Assembly: GCF_900197855.1 (NCBI RefSeq)
Contig: NZ_FZMQ01000017.1
Coordinates: forward strand, 62,001 to 126,000
Origin: Helicobacter cynogastricus
GTDB taxonomy: Bacteria; Campylobacterota; Campylobacteria; Campylobacterales; Helicobacteraceae
Reading direction: 5' to 3'
Length of the DNA stretch: 64,000 nt
Below, piece by piece: positions 8,660-17,400 of the stretch (position 1 is its first letter; each line of letters begins with the position of its first letter). Below the pieces are notes generated by a model. It saw only the letters and a list, made by a program, of their open reading frames with translations. It was not told the origin of the DNA and searched no databases. A program made the translations under genes and the position numbers.

Positions 8660-8689
8660 ATGTTACCCCCCCCCCCCTGTAGGATTTAA
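8660..8689 (+). other. Short leader ORF containing a C12 tract upstream of the GTPase operon
   Basis: An ATG with a strong AAAGGAG box just upstream begins M-L-P-P-P-P and stops at 8687-8689. With eleven or fourteen C residues the same frame would stay open to the TAA at 8742-8744, two bases before the start region of the GTPase gene. That arrangement would allow translational coupling. Whether the leader is translated is not known. Confidence 0.4.
8666..8677 (+). repeat. Poly-C tract (C12), potential slippage site
   Basis: Twelve consecutive C residues in a non-coding gap, 70 bases before the GTPase start. Tracts of this length are hypermutable in Helicobacter. Length changes could alter the leader reading frame or promoter spacing. 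Confidence 0.9.
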
Positions 8690-8747
8690 TTCTCATCTTC
8701 TCTTATGTTGCGTGCGCGTCTTAAACCCACGACAAGGAGTTTAACAT

Positions 8748-9359
8748 GTGCCCTTACTTGCTGGAGTGGCTATTGGCGTTGGAGCAAAATGGGTTTATGA
8801 TGAATTTTTTAAAGAAGATGAAAAAGATTCCCGCAAAGAAGACTCCCCACCCCCAAAGAAAAAGCTCTACTTGCTCTATGGTCTTAGCGGAACGGGCAAA
8901 ACAGAACTGCGCAATGTCTTAATTGATCGCGAATTTAAAGGCACACCTCCAACAACACAGCAACCCGATATGCACGAAAGAGGGAATTTTGGGCTAATAG
9001 ATTGCACCGGGACCAATCATAGTCTCAATAACGAGTTTATTCAAACAAACACTAAAGACTTTGATGAATGCTTTGTTGTCTATGTCTTTAGCGCGGCGCA
9101 ATATCTCAAAGAACCAGAGATAGCCCAAGAAATTAAAGATAGGCTTGGAATCTATACAAAAATGATGCCAAGTATAGGTGTAGAGAAAGTTTTTGCGCTG
9201 GGCACGCATAGCCCAAGCATGCAACATAAAAGCTATGTGCCTAGTCAAGATGAACATGGACACATTATCCAAGAATTGCAAAATTTAGCCCTTGTGCGGA
9301 TTTTTGAGCTCAAGGAGAGTCCTTATTCACAGATTGAAAGATTTTTAGGCATTTCATGA
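8748..9359 (+). CDS. Small P-loop GTPase-like protein, first gene of an accessory operon
   Basis: A 203-residue protein. A short hydrophobic, glycine-rich N-terminus (about residues 2-18) precedes an acidic linker. The G domain begins with LYLLYGLSGTGKTELRN (Walker A GLSGTGKT near residue 46). GLIDCTG (residues about 83-89) looks like the G3 DxxG motif, and VFALGTHSP near residue 146 stands where the guanine-specificity motif is expected, but it lacks the usual NKxD/TKxD. The fold is GTPase-like; nucleotide specificity is inferred. I chose the GTG at 8748 because AAGGAG lies 8 bases before it; an ATG two bases upstream is in another frame. Its stop overlaps the next gene (ATGA). Confidence 0.65.
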   Translation: MPLLAGVAIGVGAKWVYDEFFKEDEKDSRKEDSPPPKKKLYLLYGLSGTGKTELRNVLIDREFKGTPPTTQQPDMHERGNFGLIDCTGTNHSLNNEFIQTNTKDFDECFVVYVFSAAQYLKEPEIAQEIKDRLGIYTKMMPSIGVEKVFALGTHSPSMQHKSYVPSQDEHGHIIQELQNLALVRIFELKESPYSQIERFLGIS

Positions 9360-9778
9360 GTGTCTATGCTTATATGCAAAATGCGGAGCAACAGCTCGTA
9401 GTGGTGCAAGATGGCAAAATCTTAGCGGGGCAAAATCAAGAACAAGCCCTAGAGACCATCAATCAAACCCTTTTAGCACTTTCAACCAAGCTTAAAAAAG
9501 AGATGATTTGTGATGTAGAAGATAAGCGTCTAGTCTATCTAAAACACCCCAAATTAGATCGCTTAGGGCGGGTGTGTTACGCTTTTTTTATCTGCGATAA
9601 AAACCAAGACTTAGAAACAATCATCCCAAACGCGCAGGCTTTGGGCTTTGAAGTTGCAGAGGTTGCTAAAAAACTAAAGTGGTGGTCATGGCTTTATTGT
9701 AAATATTGGGTGCACTCAAAAATTGAGTGTGTCAAAAAAATAAACTTCTTAAAATCAGAAAAACCAAAAGGACGGTAA
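9356..9778 (+). CDS. Unrecognised protein, second gene of the GTPase/LRAT operon
   Basis: A 140-residue protein with no family that I recognise. The first 110 residues look like a compact alpha/beta domain: MSVYAYMQNAEQQLVVVQDGK, a central KHPKLDRLGRVCYAFFICD strand, then QALGFEVAEVAKKL. The C-terminus is rich in Trp, Lys and Cys (WWSWLYCKYW) and is strongly basic. There is no signal peptide. Overlapping start and stop codons on both sides place it firmly in the operon. It could be an adaptor or effector of the upstream GTPase, but nothing in the sequence proves that. Confidence 0.6.
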   Translation: MSVYAYMQNAEQQLVVVQDGKILAGQNQEQALETINQTLLALSTKLKKEMICDVEDKRLVYLKHPKLDRLGRVCYAFFICDKNQDLETIIPNAQALGFEVAEVAKKLKWWSWLYCKYWVHSKIECVKKINFLKSEKPKGR

Positions 9779-10608
9779 TGAATAAAGTCATCTTACTAGA
9801 CAAATCTCAAGCGCAGGAGTTTAGCGCGGCTAAGAGCCTTTTCCCTCAGGAGATGAAAGTTTTTGAAGGTTATGAGATCAAAGAAGGCGCGTTAGTGTGT
9901 GGCACGCGCGAGATTCAACCCTCTAAAGAGGGCGCGTTGGTGGTGGTTGAATCAGACATCTTGACCGGGCATTTTTACCCCCTAGAGACCTATCAAGAAG
10001 ATTACCATAAAGATTTGGCACACTTTTTGGGGACACTCTTTAGTAAAATGGGCAAAACGGATTTTTGCTACGAAATGAGCAGGAATCAAGAGGAATTTAA
10101 AGCGTTAGAAGAGAAGATACACATGGAGGGGGATGCAGGTGCTATTGTGCTTGAAGCTTCTGCGCAGACCCAGCTCCAAAATACCCAAAAGACAGAGAAA
10201 AAACAATCTTCCACACTCAAACACAAATCCGGTGATCTTGGAGGTAAGTGCACCCCTGAGCAATTGCAAGCGTGGCTAGATGAAAATAAAATTAGCGATC
10301 GCGCTTTAGAAAAATTAGGTGTAGCGGACGTTGTAGAAGCCTTTAAAAGAGAGGGGAAAATTAAAGCGGGTGTATCTGTTTCTAGGTTTTATGAAGTGGA
10401 AGAGATTTTCCAAGAAGCCAACCATGAGCAAGCGGACTTTCAAGCTCGGATTGGTATGAAGAAGGGCTTGCAAAACTTTTTTGCTAAAGGGTTTTTAGCC
10501 AAATTATCTCGATTAAACTTAGGCGTAGAGGTGGGTGGTTCTGGGGCGCGCAAAACCCAAACTGAGAGCTATGAAAAATACGCCCTATTTTATAAAGCCA
10601 AATTTTAA
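9778..10608 (+). CDS. Unrecognised cytoplasmic protein, third gene of the GTPase/LRAT operon
   Basis: A 276-residue protein that I do not recognise. It has an N-terminal alpha/beta region (residues 1-120), a low-complexity Gln/Lys/Ser linker around residues 125-155, and a helical domain from CTPEQLQAWLDENK onward that ends in a basic, aromatic tail. There is no signal peptide or membrane helix. The ATG at 9778 overlaps the previous stop and has AAGGACG before it; the frame is open further upstream but without a better start. Tight spacing to both neighbours supports a joint function. Confidence 0.6.
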   Translation: MNKVILLDKSQAQEFSAAKSLFPQEMKVFEGYEIKEGALVCGTREIQPSKEGALVVVESDILTGHFYPLETYQEDYHKDLAHFLGTLFSKMGKTDFCYEMSRNQEEFKALEEKIHMEGDAGAIVLEASAQTQLQNTQKTEKKQSSTLKHKSGDLGGKCTPEQLQAWLDENKISDRALEKLGVADVVEAFKREGKIKAGVSVSRFYEVEEIFQEANHEQADFQARIGMKKGLQNFFAKGFLAKLSRLNLGVEVGGSGARKTQTESYEKYALFYKAKF

Positions 10609-10620
10609 GCAGGAGAAATA

Positions 10621-11214
10621 GTGCCAGAAGTTAGGAAAAGTTTAAAAAACGGCTTAGATGTGGAATCTGTCCTATCCACAGCCGGAGTGATTGCCAAACA
10701 CGCCCTGCCCCCTAAAATCCGCACACATATAGACACTTTGCTTACCACAAAACAGATGGCGCAAAATTTTTATGAGCAATATTTGGAAGAATTTCCTATT
10801 TACCGCGAGGGTGATGGAGTGAGCGAGCCGGCTATTGGCAGTGTGTTATGGCATGATTTAGTGGACACGCTTTCACACAGCGGAATTTATGTAGGTGGGG
10901 GACAGATCGTGCATTTGACAGGTAAGCTCAATGGGAGCAAAATCGAGCTATGCAATTCTGAGGCATTTGCTGGAGGTAAGACTATCTTTGTTTCTTGTTT
11001 GGGCGCAAAAGCTATCGGAGATTTGGAGGTAGCCAAAAGAGCATTGGCTTTAGTAGGACAGACTAGAGATTATCACTTGTTTAAAAATAATTGTCATGGC
11101 TTCATTGTAGAATGTTTAGGGCAGAGCATGGAGGGCGCAATTTATACGCGTAAGCCCAGCCAAGAGGTTGCTAGAATCTTAGGGATGGATTGTTGGCGGG
11201 CGTGGAAAACGTAA
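10621..11214 (+). CDS. LRAT-like (permuted papain fold) Cys/His protein
   Basis: A 197-residue protein. HSGIYVGGGQIVHLTG near residues 84-99 is the H-box of LRAT/NC-domain proteins. NNCHGFIVE near residue 160 matches the catalytic-cysteine motif of that fold (NCEHF in eukaryotic members). The order His first, Cys later is the circularly permuted arrangement. Characterised relatives are lipid acyltransferases or phospholipases A1/A2, so a membrane-lipid substrate is plausible. The start is GTG at 10621 after an AGGAG box, 12 bases after the upstream stop. NlpC/P60 peptidoglycan hydrolase is the alternative, but the motif order favours LRAT. Confidence 0.65.
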   Translation: MPEVRKSLKNGLDVESVLSTAGVIAKHALPPKIRTHIDTLLTTKQMAQNFYEQYLEEFPIYREGDGVSEPAIGSVLWHDLVDTLSHSGIYVGGGQIVHLTGKLNGSKIELCNSEAFAGGKTIFVSCLGAKAIGDLEVAKRALALVGQTRDYHLFKNNCHGFIVECLGQSMEGAIYTRKPSQEVARILGMDCWRAWKT

Positions 11215-11245
11215 TTTTATTTAGTTAAGTCTTAAATTTTTTAGT

Positions 11246-11251
11246 TATAGT
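11246..11251 (+). promoter_or_regulatory. Possible -10 element for the TerB/glycine-zipper genes
   Basis: TATAGT in a 130-base gap after the LRAT-like gene, about 95 bases before the TerB-like start. The rest of the gap holds only a weak hairpin (around 11321-11336). It may allow separate expression of the last three genes. Confidence 0.35.
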
Positions 11252-11344
11252 GCATGGGTTAGATTCGCAGAAAGGCGCATATGTTTATTCAAGTTTTGAA
11301 TGTTGCACAATAGCAGGTGTTTTTATACCTAGCTAGGAAAGTGA

Positions 11345-11665
11345 TTGAAGCCGATGGTGTCGCATGAGTTGCAACTCAACGCATTGGATGTGATCAAGAA
11401 GCAATGCGAACATGGTGTCCATGAGAAAGAAGTACCATTAAGCGAGCTAGGCAAGTTGTTTACAACCAACCAAGCTAAGCATGCTGTGTTGCTAGAGTTG
11501 GTTTCTGTGGCTCTAGCAGATAGCCGTTGGCATGATAGAGAGCGCGATACAATCTACACATATGCTAAAGAAATGGGTATTTCTACCCAAAAGGTAGATC
11601 AGCTCAAAGATTGGGTACTTAGAAATTTTGCGCTTTATCAAGAAGCCTTGCAATTATTAGAGTAG
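11345..11665 (+). CDS. TerB-like alpha-helical protein
   Basis: A 106-residue all-helical protein whose middle reads VSVALADSRWHDRERDTIYTY, the pattern of TerB (tellurite-resistance) and DjlA-type domains: an acidic metal-binding turn between two helices followed by E..i...a..lgi. TerB domains often accompany membrane-linked stress and phage-defence modules. The TTG at 11345 sits 4 bases after AGGAAA; the ATG at 11354 is the alternative, with poorer spacing. It is followed 8 bases later by the first glycine-zipper gene. Confidence 0.5.
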   Translation: MKPMVSHELQLNALDVIKKQCEHGVHEKEVPLSELGKLFTTNQAKHAVLLELVSVALADSRWHDRERDTIYTYAKEMGISTQKVDQLKDWVLRNFALYQEALQLLE

Positions 11666-11673
11666 GAGATGGA

Positions 11674-11895
11674 ATGTTGTGTCTGACATCAGAACGAAAA
11701 CGACATTGTAAAAAGGCACAAGAGGCCTTTGATAAGATCGTTAAGATTGCACCCAAAGCGTCTGTGGGAATAGGTGTAGGCGTAGGATTTTTACTAGCCA
11801 CGGTGCCGGTTGTGGGGGCTGTGGTGACTTTAGGAGCGGTTGCTACTGGAGTTGGCTTGGAACTTAAAGATAAAATTAAGGGTAGTGATGCCTAA
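11674..11895 (+). CDS. Small glycine-zipper membrane protein 1
   Basis: A 73-residue protein with a basic N-terminal helix and one long hydrophobic stretch, VGIGVGVGFLLATVPVVGAV and onward, with glycines every few residues. Such glycine zippers pack membrane helices into oligomers and occur in pore-forming or lysis-type peptides and holin-like proteins. TAGGAG lies 5 bases before the ATG. It overlaps the next gene by 8 bases and shares a P-[VL]-VG core with it, so the two are likely paralogues that act together. No family is assigned. Confidence 0.55.
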   Translation: MLCLTSERKRHCKKAQEAFDKIVKIAPKASVGIGVGVGFLLATVPVVGAVVTLGAVATGVGLELKDKIKGSDA

Positions 11896-12070
11896 GGATT
11901 CCTCAAAAGACACATCATGTCCTAAGGTACCCAAAGCCGTAGCAGGCTTTGTGGTGGGTGGATTCCTAGGCTCAATGGTGCCTTTAGTGGGCACTCTTGT
12001 GGGTGCAGGAGTGGGTGCAGCACTAGGGGCTTGTCTGAGTTTAAAGGAGGATGAAACTCAGAACACTTGA
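11888..12070 (+). CDS. Small glycine-zipper membrane protein 2
   Basis: A 60-residue protein from the ATG at 11888, which overlaps the end of the previous gene; the frame is open upstream only inside that gene. The stretch GFVVGGFLGSMVPLVGTLVG and onward is a Gly-rich helix pair similar to that of its neighbour (SMVPLVG versus ATVPVVG). The C-terminus is acidic while the partner has a basic N-terminus, which would suit hetero-oligomer formation. It is the last gene of the operon. Confidence 0.5.
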   Translation: MPKDSSKDTSCPKVPKAVAGFVVGGFLGSMVPLVGTLVGAGVGAALGACLSLKEDETQNT

Positions 12071-12235
12071 GTGCACCTGTTTGACTCAACAAAAGTTATT
12101 TGACAATATTTTAGGGCTTGGTACTTTTTTCAGAATAGTGGGAGGGCAGAGCACATTGTTCTTGCGTCTGACTTATGCCGACCAATTATAAAAAATCTTA
12201 AAGATAATTTCTTTATCAAACTATTGCATTTTTGA

Positions 12236-12241
12236 TATAAT
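12236..12241 (+). promoter_or_regulatory. Extended -10 promoter element for the outer membrane protein gene
   Basis: TATAAT preceded by TGA, 86 bases before the GTG start of the Hop-like gene. The surrounding 256-base gap (12071-12326) is AT-rich and otherwise shows no gene. Confidence 0.55.
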
Positions 12242-12326
12242 TGAAGCTTTTGTATTTCTGCTTAAATTCGAAAATATTCGTCAGTGTTTTATGCTCGAAT
12301 TATTAATCATCACAAGGAGTGATAAG

Positions 12327-13705
12327 GTGCATTTTTTTAAAGTACTGGCCACGACCTTTTGCGTACTTGGAGCAGAGAATAGCGGTTTTTTGGCTCATTG
12401 GGTGTCCAATACTCAGGTGTAACTCAATCTTATGGAGCAAATGCGCGAACAAATAGCACAATTCAAACTTCGCAAATTACCGATCGCGCACCCGCAAGCA
12501 GTATTTTTAGTTCAGAGGGTGAAAAACCCAAAAATCCACCGCAAACTAACACTATCGATGCTGTAACACAAGTAGATCAACAGCTCCAAGAGTTGCAGAA
12601 GTGGGATGGAAAAGCCCCACAGCCACCAATTGATAAAATTCAAGCCGCCATCAGTGCGAATCACCAAGCACTTCAGACTTGGGCAGATGGGATTGCCAGC
12701 GATGCTAAAACCACTAATCAGAACAGCGAAACAAAGACACTAGGAGGCCTGTTTCAGATGTTAACCGAACAGGTAGAAACAAATGTCAAGCCCAAACAAG
12801 CTCAAGTTGTAGAGCCTATCAAAAGCGAGTTGACAACCTTTTATGATGATACTTTTGACCCGCTCTATCAAGCCTTTAGTTCTGACACGCCCATTTCATT
12901 AAGTGGCATCAATGCGCAGCTACAGAACATGAGTACTGCGCTTGCTAATTTAGGAGAATCCTCCCTACAACAATTATTAGAGGTAAATCATCAGGGAGAT
13001 TTGGGTGTCCAAGTACCAAATGATAGAAGTGGGTTGGCACAAGTGATTAAAGACGATGTAATTCAACTGCAGGCCACGACTGCTGCACTCCAAAAAAGCG
13101 TTCAAGGATGCGAACAATCTAGTTCATGCAAGGCTCTTTTTCAAAATTCTATTTATTCCTCCCATAACCTCACTACCTACGATTCTAAAATAAATCGTGT
13201 TACTACCCGCGCTTCTTTTGGTGGAGTTAATCTCCAAGTGGGTTATAAATACTTTTTTGGATCTAAAAAGCGTTGGGGTGTGCGTGCTTATGGGAGTTTT
13301 AGCTACAACGGCGGTAAAATCAAAACACACACGATTAACAATGTTGTTTATGGAGCGGGCATAGATGGGCTTTACAATTTCTTTGAGCGCGGCACTCACA
13401 CTCAAGGGTTTTTTTTAGGACTTATTCTAGCAGGAAGTACATGGAGCGCTGGAGATTCCTTGATCAAGTGTGTTAAAAGCAGTGCTTGTAAAATCAGTGC
13501 CAACACTACTTATTTTCAACTCCCCTTAAATATGGGCTATCGGAGCAATTTTGGCAAGAATGGTTTTGAAGTGGGCTTGCGCGTTCCGTTATTGCCTATT
13601 ACCCATAACATAATTACCCAAGAAACAGCACAGGGCGCTTTTAAACAAGAATTTGGTTTCCGTCGCGATATTTCCGTGTATGCTAACTATGTGTATAATT
13701 TCTAA
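12327..13705 (+). pseudogene. Hop-family outer membrane protein, frame broken in the signal-peptide region (T6 tract)
   Basis: A Helicobacter outer-membrane porin/adhesin-type protein of about 459 residues. The C-terminal half has the Hop beta-barrel repeat pattern (YKYFFG, YGAGIDGLYNF, FFLGLILAGS, LPLNMGYRSNFG, RRDISVYANYVYNF), ending in Phe as outer-membrane proteins do. The signal peptide begins at GTG 12327 after AAGGAG, but that frame stops at 12420. The rest is read in another frame. Adding one T to the T6 run at 12386-12391 would restore GAENSGFFGSLGVQYSG, exactly the Hop mature N-terminus. So the gene is off by one base: a slipped contingency tract, a fresh pseudogene or a sequencing error. 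The barrel frame starts at about 12383. Confidence 0.8.
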
Positions 13706-14468
13706 TTTCCTAAAATAGAATTCTATATGACCTGATAATCCTGTCCAAACTCCAAACTTAATCAATCAAAATCTTTCAAGAAACACCTTAGGGGCGTAAG
13801 GCTAGGGGCACAACCTCTAACAAAACCAGTGTATGTCTTTAGCAGACAAACATAGCATAATCTTACAAAGAGCACCACTTGCAAGCGCACAAACTACAGG
13901 ACTTAAAAGGGCTGTAGAGCTTTGCATAAACCAATAGAAAAACCTTTTCACGCATGTAGCATGACTTAATAGAGTCTTATTGTTGATGCTCTCTAGTGCA
14001 AAAATCTAAATCCTTTTCTAACTCCTTTGTATAAGCCAATAACTCTTTTAGATATTCTAACATCTCTAAACTCTTAGGAGGTCTGCTAGGCTTTTGGATT
14101 TGACATTTAATAGGCGTGTAAACCTTTTGATGGACAATACGAGGGGTGCAACCTAGGAAAAGAAGACTTGAAAATGTAGATTAATTTTGTGCGCCCATAA
14201 CATGTCCATTAACTTACTTTTTCTGCGGTAGCACAAAGTGAAAACACCTTAAGTTATAATGTGCTCAAAGACCTTTGCGCACTTAGTCAAATTTGCAGAG
14301 CAACAACTCATGCCTCTTGTTTTCCTTCATCACTATTTCTCTTTTTAGCCATGTCGTAAAAGCCTTTTAAAATTATCTAGACTTTTAGGCCTTTCTCCTT
14401 GCTCTCCCATCTGTTGTGTTAAAATAGGTGAGAACTTCTGAGCTTACCCCAAAAGGCATTCCGATTCC
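13706..14468. other. 763-base stretch without an intact gene
   Basis: No full open reading frame with a start and ribosome site is visible on either strand. The only structured part I could interpret is a broken minus-strand small lipoprotein frame at 13977-14209. The rest is AT-rich and looks like decayed accessory DNA between the outer-membrane gene and the restriction locus. Confidence 0.6.
13977..14209 (-). pseudogene. Remnant of a small spanin-like (Rz1-type) lipoprotein gene, one-base frameshift
   Basis: On the minus strand an ATG at 14207-14209 opens a short frame ending in a hydrophobic FQVFFS. In the next frame this continues as LFLGCTPRIVHQKVYTPIKC, then a Pro/Lys segment and two helices with YTKELEKDLDFC. 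One extra T in the TTTT run joins the two into a 77-residue lipoprotein with a lipobox (FLGC). The layout, with a lipobox, a KCxIxxPxRP segment and C-terminal helices, is that of phage outer-membrane spanin-like proteins. This suggests prophage debris. The family is inferred from layout only. Confidence 0.35.
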
Positions 14469-17400
14469 ATGATTACTGAACACAATCTAAAAGACATCTT
14501 AAACACTCTGGGCTTTAAAATACGCAAGGGCGAAGTCTTTGAATGCAACTATCCTAATAATGCCCAAATTTGCGTAGATTTCAACGCCAAAAGCATCGCC
14601 TACACCCCGCAAGATCCACGTTTTAAAGAAGGGCAATACCCCAGTCTTGAGCACCCTAGCACGGGTTTTATCATCCACCGCAACACCACCACTAATTTTA
14701 GCTCCAATGAAAACTTTGTATGTTTGATCGCGGTGCATAAGCTTTTAGAGAAAGGCTACGCCCCCGAGCACATCATTTTAGAGCCCACTTTTAAGATCGG
14801 GCATGGCCAACAGGTTTATGGCGACATCTTGCTCTTGGATCAAGAATTTAACCCCCTAGCCCTCATTGAAAATAAAACCTATGGCGCAGAGTTTAGCAAG
14901 GCTTGGAACGCCACGCTCAAAAATGGCGATCAGCTCTTCAGCTACTACGCCGTGCACAAAACCCCCTATCTCTGCTTGCTCACTTTCAAAGACGCACACG
15001 CAACTGACATGCGCTTAATTTCCATGCAAGACAACCCCAAACATTTAGAGCGTTTGAACCGCGATTGCAAGCAGGAGGACAAAAAACGCGGCTTTGCAGA
15101 CCCAAGCAACACCAACGCCAAAAGTTATTTTGAGGTCTGGAGTCAGACCTACTCTAACGCCTTCACCACAAAAGGGCTTTTTGAAGAGGACATCCAAGCC
15201 TATCGCATTGGCAAAGAAAAATACGGCTTGCAAGATTTAAGCGTGGTGTCTGCAAGCCAGATCGCGGGCATTTACCACGAATTTGCCACGATTTTACGCC
15301 ACCACTCCATTGGCAACTACGAAAACAGCTTTTATATTTTGGTCGATCTTTTCTTATGCAAGGTCATCGATGAAATCAAAAACCCTAACGACCTCCAATT
15401 CACTTATAAAGGCGTGGTAGCCGATAACCCCTTTGCCTATTGCGATAGGCTTTTAAACCTCTATGAAATGGGCGTTCAAGAACTTTTTCATAAGAAGGTC
15501 ATCAATGTGAAAAAAAGTGCCATTGGCGATCTCTTCAAAGAAGCCCAACGCTATGAGGGCAAGTTTAAAGAAAAGCTAGACGACATCTTTGATCAACAAA
15601 AATACTTCAATATCAAAAAATTTAACTTCATCGAGGTCGAAAACTCCGAAGAGTTTTACCTCAACTTTAAGGTTTTGGTCCAAGTGGCCGGGCTCATCCA
15701 AGACCTACACCTCAGCAAAAGCGAACATAACCAATTTTTAGGCGATCTCTTTGAGGGCTTTTTAAACCGCTCCATCCACCAAACTGAAGGGCGTTTTTTC
15801 ACCCCCATGCCCATCACGAACTTCATCATCCACTCTTTGCCTCCCCTGCCCAACAACCCCAAAGTTTTAGATTTCGCTTGTGGGGCGGGGCATTTCTTGA
15901 CTGAAATCATGGCGCGCTACCCAGACACACAAGTGCATGGCATTGAAAAGAACAAAGACCTCTCCAAAGTGGCCAAACTCGCCTGTATTTTCCACAACTC
16001 CAACAGCCAAAGCCAAGTGATTTTTCAAGACGCGCTTGACTTCATCGCCCCCCGGTATGCTAAAAACTTCGAGCTAGCAAGCTTTGATTGCATTCTCTCC
16101 AACCCCCCCTACTCCGTCAAAGGCTTTTTAAGCACGCTTGAGGCTAGCGCGCTCAATCCCTTTAGTCTCAAGAGCAGCATTGATCCTAAGAGTTATGAAA
16201 ACAATAGTTCGATCGAATGTTTTTTTATCGAGCGCGCTTGGCATTTCCTCAAAAAAGGCGGGATTTTTGCGCTCATCTTACCCGTGAGCATTTTACAAAA
16301 AGGCGGGATTTACGAAAAGACGCGTAGCTTACTCTTGGAGCGTTTCCGCCTCTTGTGCATTGTCGAGCTCAACTCGCGCACCTTTGGGAGCACGGGCACA
16401 CAGACCATTATTTTATTCGCCCAAAAAGTGCAAAAATACAACACCGATCTCCTAAATGCGCTTGTTAAAGCCAATTTTGAAGAAAAAGAGCTCGTGGGCG
16501 ACTTCAAGCAAACCGCGTTTTTAAAAGAATATTGCGCCTTTATGCACTATCCCCTAGAAGACTTTAAGGCTTTTTTATCACAACGCGCCCTAAGCCCCGC
16601 CCTGCAAGCCCACGCGATTTTTAGCGAATATCACAATGACTTCAAGGCCAAAGAGCCCAAAGTCTTTAAGAGAAAACAACCCAGTGAGGGGCTTAAAAAA
16701 ACATGGCTTACCAGCGCACAGGACAAGAGAAAACAAAACACTTATTTGAAAAGCCCAGAATATCAAGAACGCTTAGAGAGGTGGCAAAACGAACAATTTT
16801 ATGAGGACATCTATACTTTAGAGTTGGACAAGATGCGCGCGTTTGCCTTGAGCAAGGAGGAAGAAGTGCTGATACTCAAAAGTCCCCCCGATAAAAAGAG
16901 CGATAACAAGAGCAATAAGGCCCAGATTGTAGCGTTTTTGGGCTATGACTGGAGCAATCGTAAGGGGGATGAGGGCATTAAGTATCTGAGCGATCAAGCC
17001 AGCGCGCAGGACCTAGATCACGAAGTTTTAAGCAACATCGCCTCTATTAAACACATCCAAACCCCCCTTTATAATCCCAGCGACCCCAGCGACCCCAGCA
17101 AATTAGCCCATGCGCTTAAAAGCTTTATGCGCTCCATGCTAGAAAACACCCCCCACCCAAATTTGCCGCGCTATATTAACCCAAACCCTGATGGCTATCA
17201 GCTTTTTAGCACGCCCTTAAGTGAGCTCATCGACTTTTCTAAAAGCGTGCTAGACAAGGCGATTAGTCTAAATCCCAAACAAGAGGCGATAAATCCCTTT
17301 GAGGGGGGCAAATGGAGGCTAGTGAAATTGGGGGAACTCATCCTAGAGAGAGCAAAATCTAAAATTCAAGTCAATCAGGCTAAAGACAATAAGGAGGGCG

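Noticed and set aside
8660-8748. Treating the poly-C leader as part of the GTPase coding sequence
   Set aside because: No tract length gives an unbroken frame from 8660 into the GTPase gene; a stop always intervenes, so only coupling or promoter effects are possible.
12347-12358. A short match to the tRNA-Val 3' end (GGCCACGAC) as a possible att site
   Set aside because: Nine bases of identity is expected by chance in 64 kb, and the position lies inside the signal-peptide region of the outer-membrane gene.
13706-14468. CRISPR-like or transposon structure in the gene-poor stretch
   Set aside because: No regular direct repeats with spacers and no terminal inverted repeats or transposase fragments are visible.
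17085-17105. Short nine-base repeat (SDP motif) inside the restriction enzyme
   Set aside because: It keeps the reading frame whatever its copy number, so it cannot switch expression.
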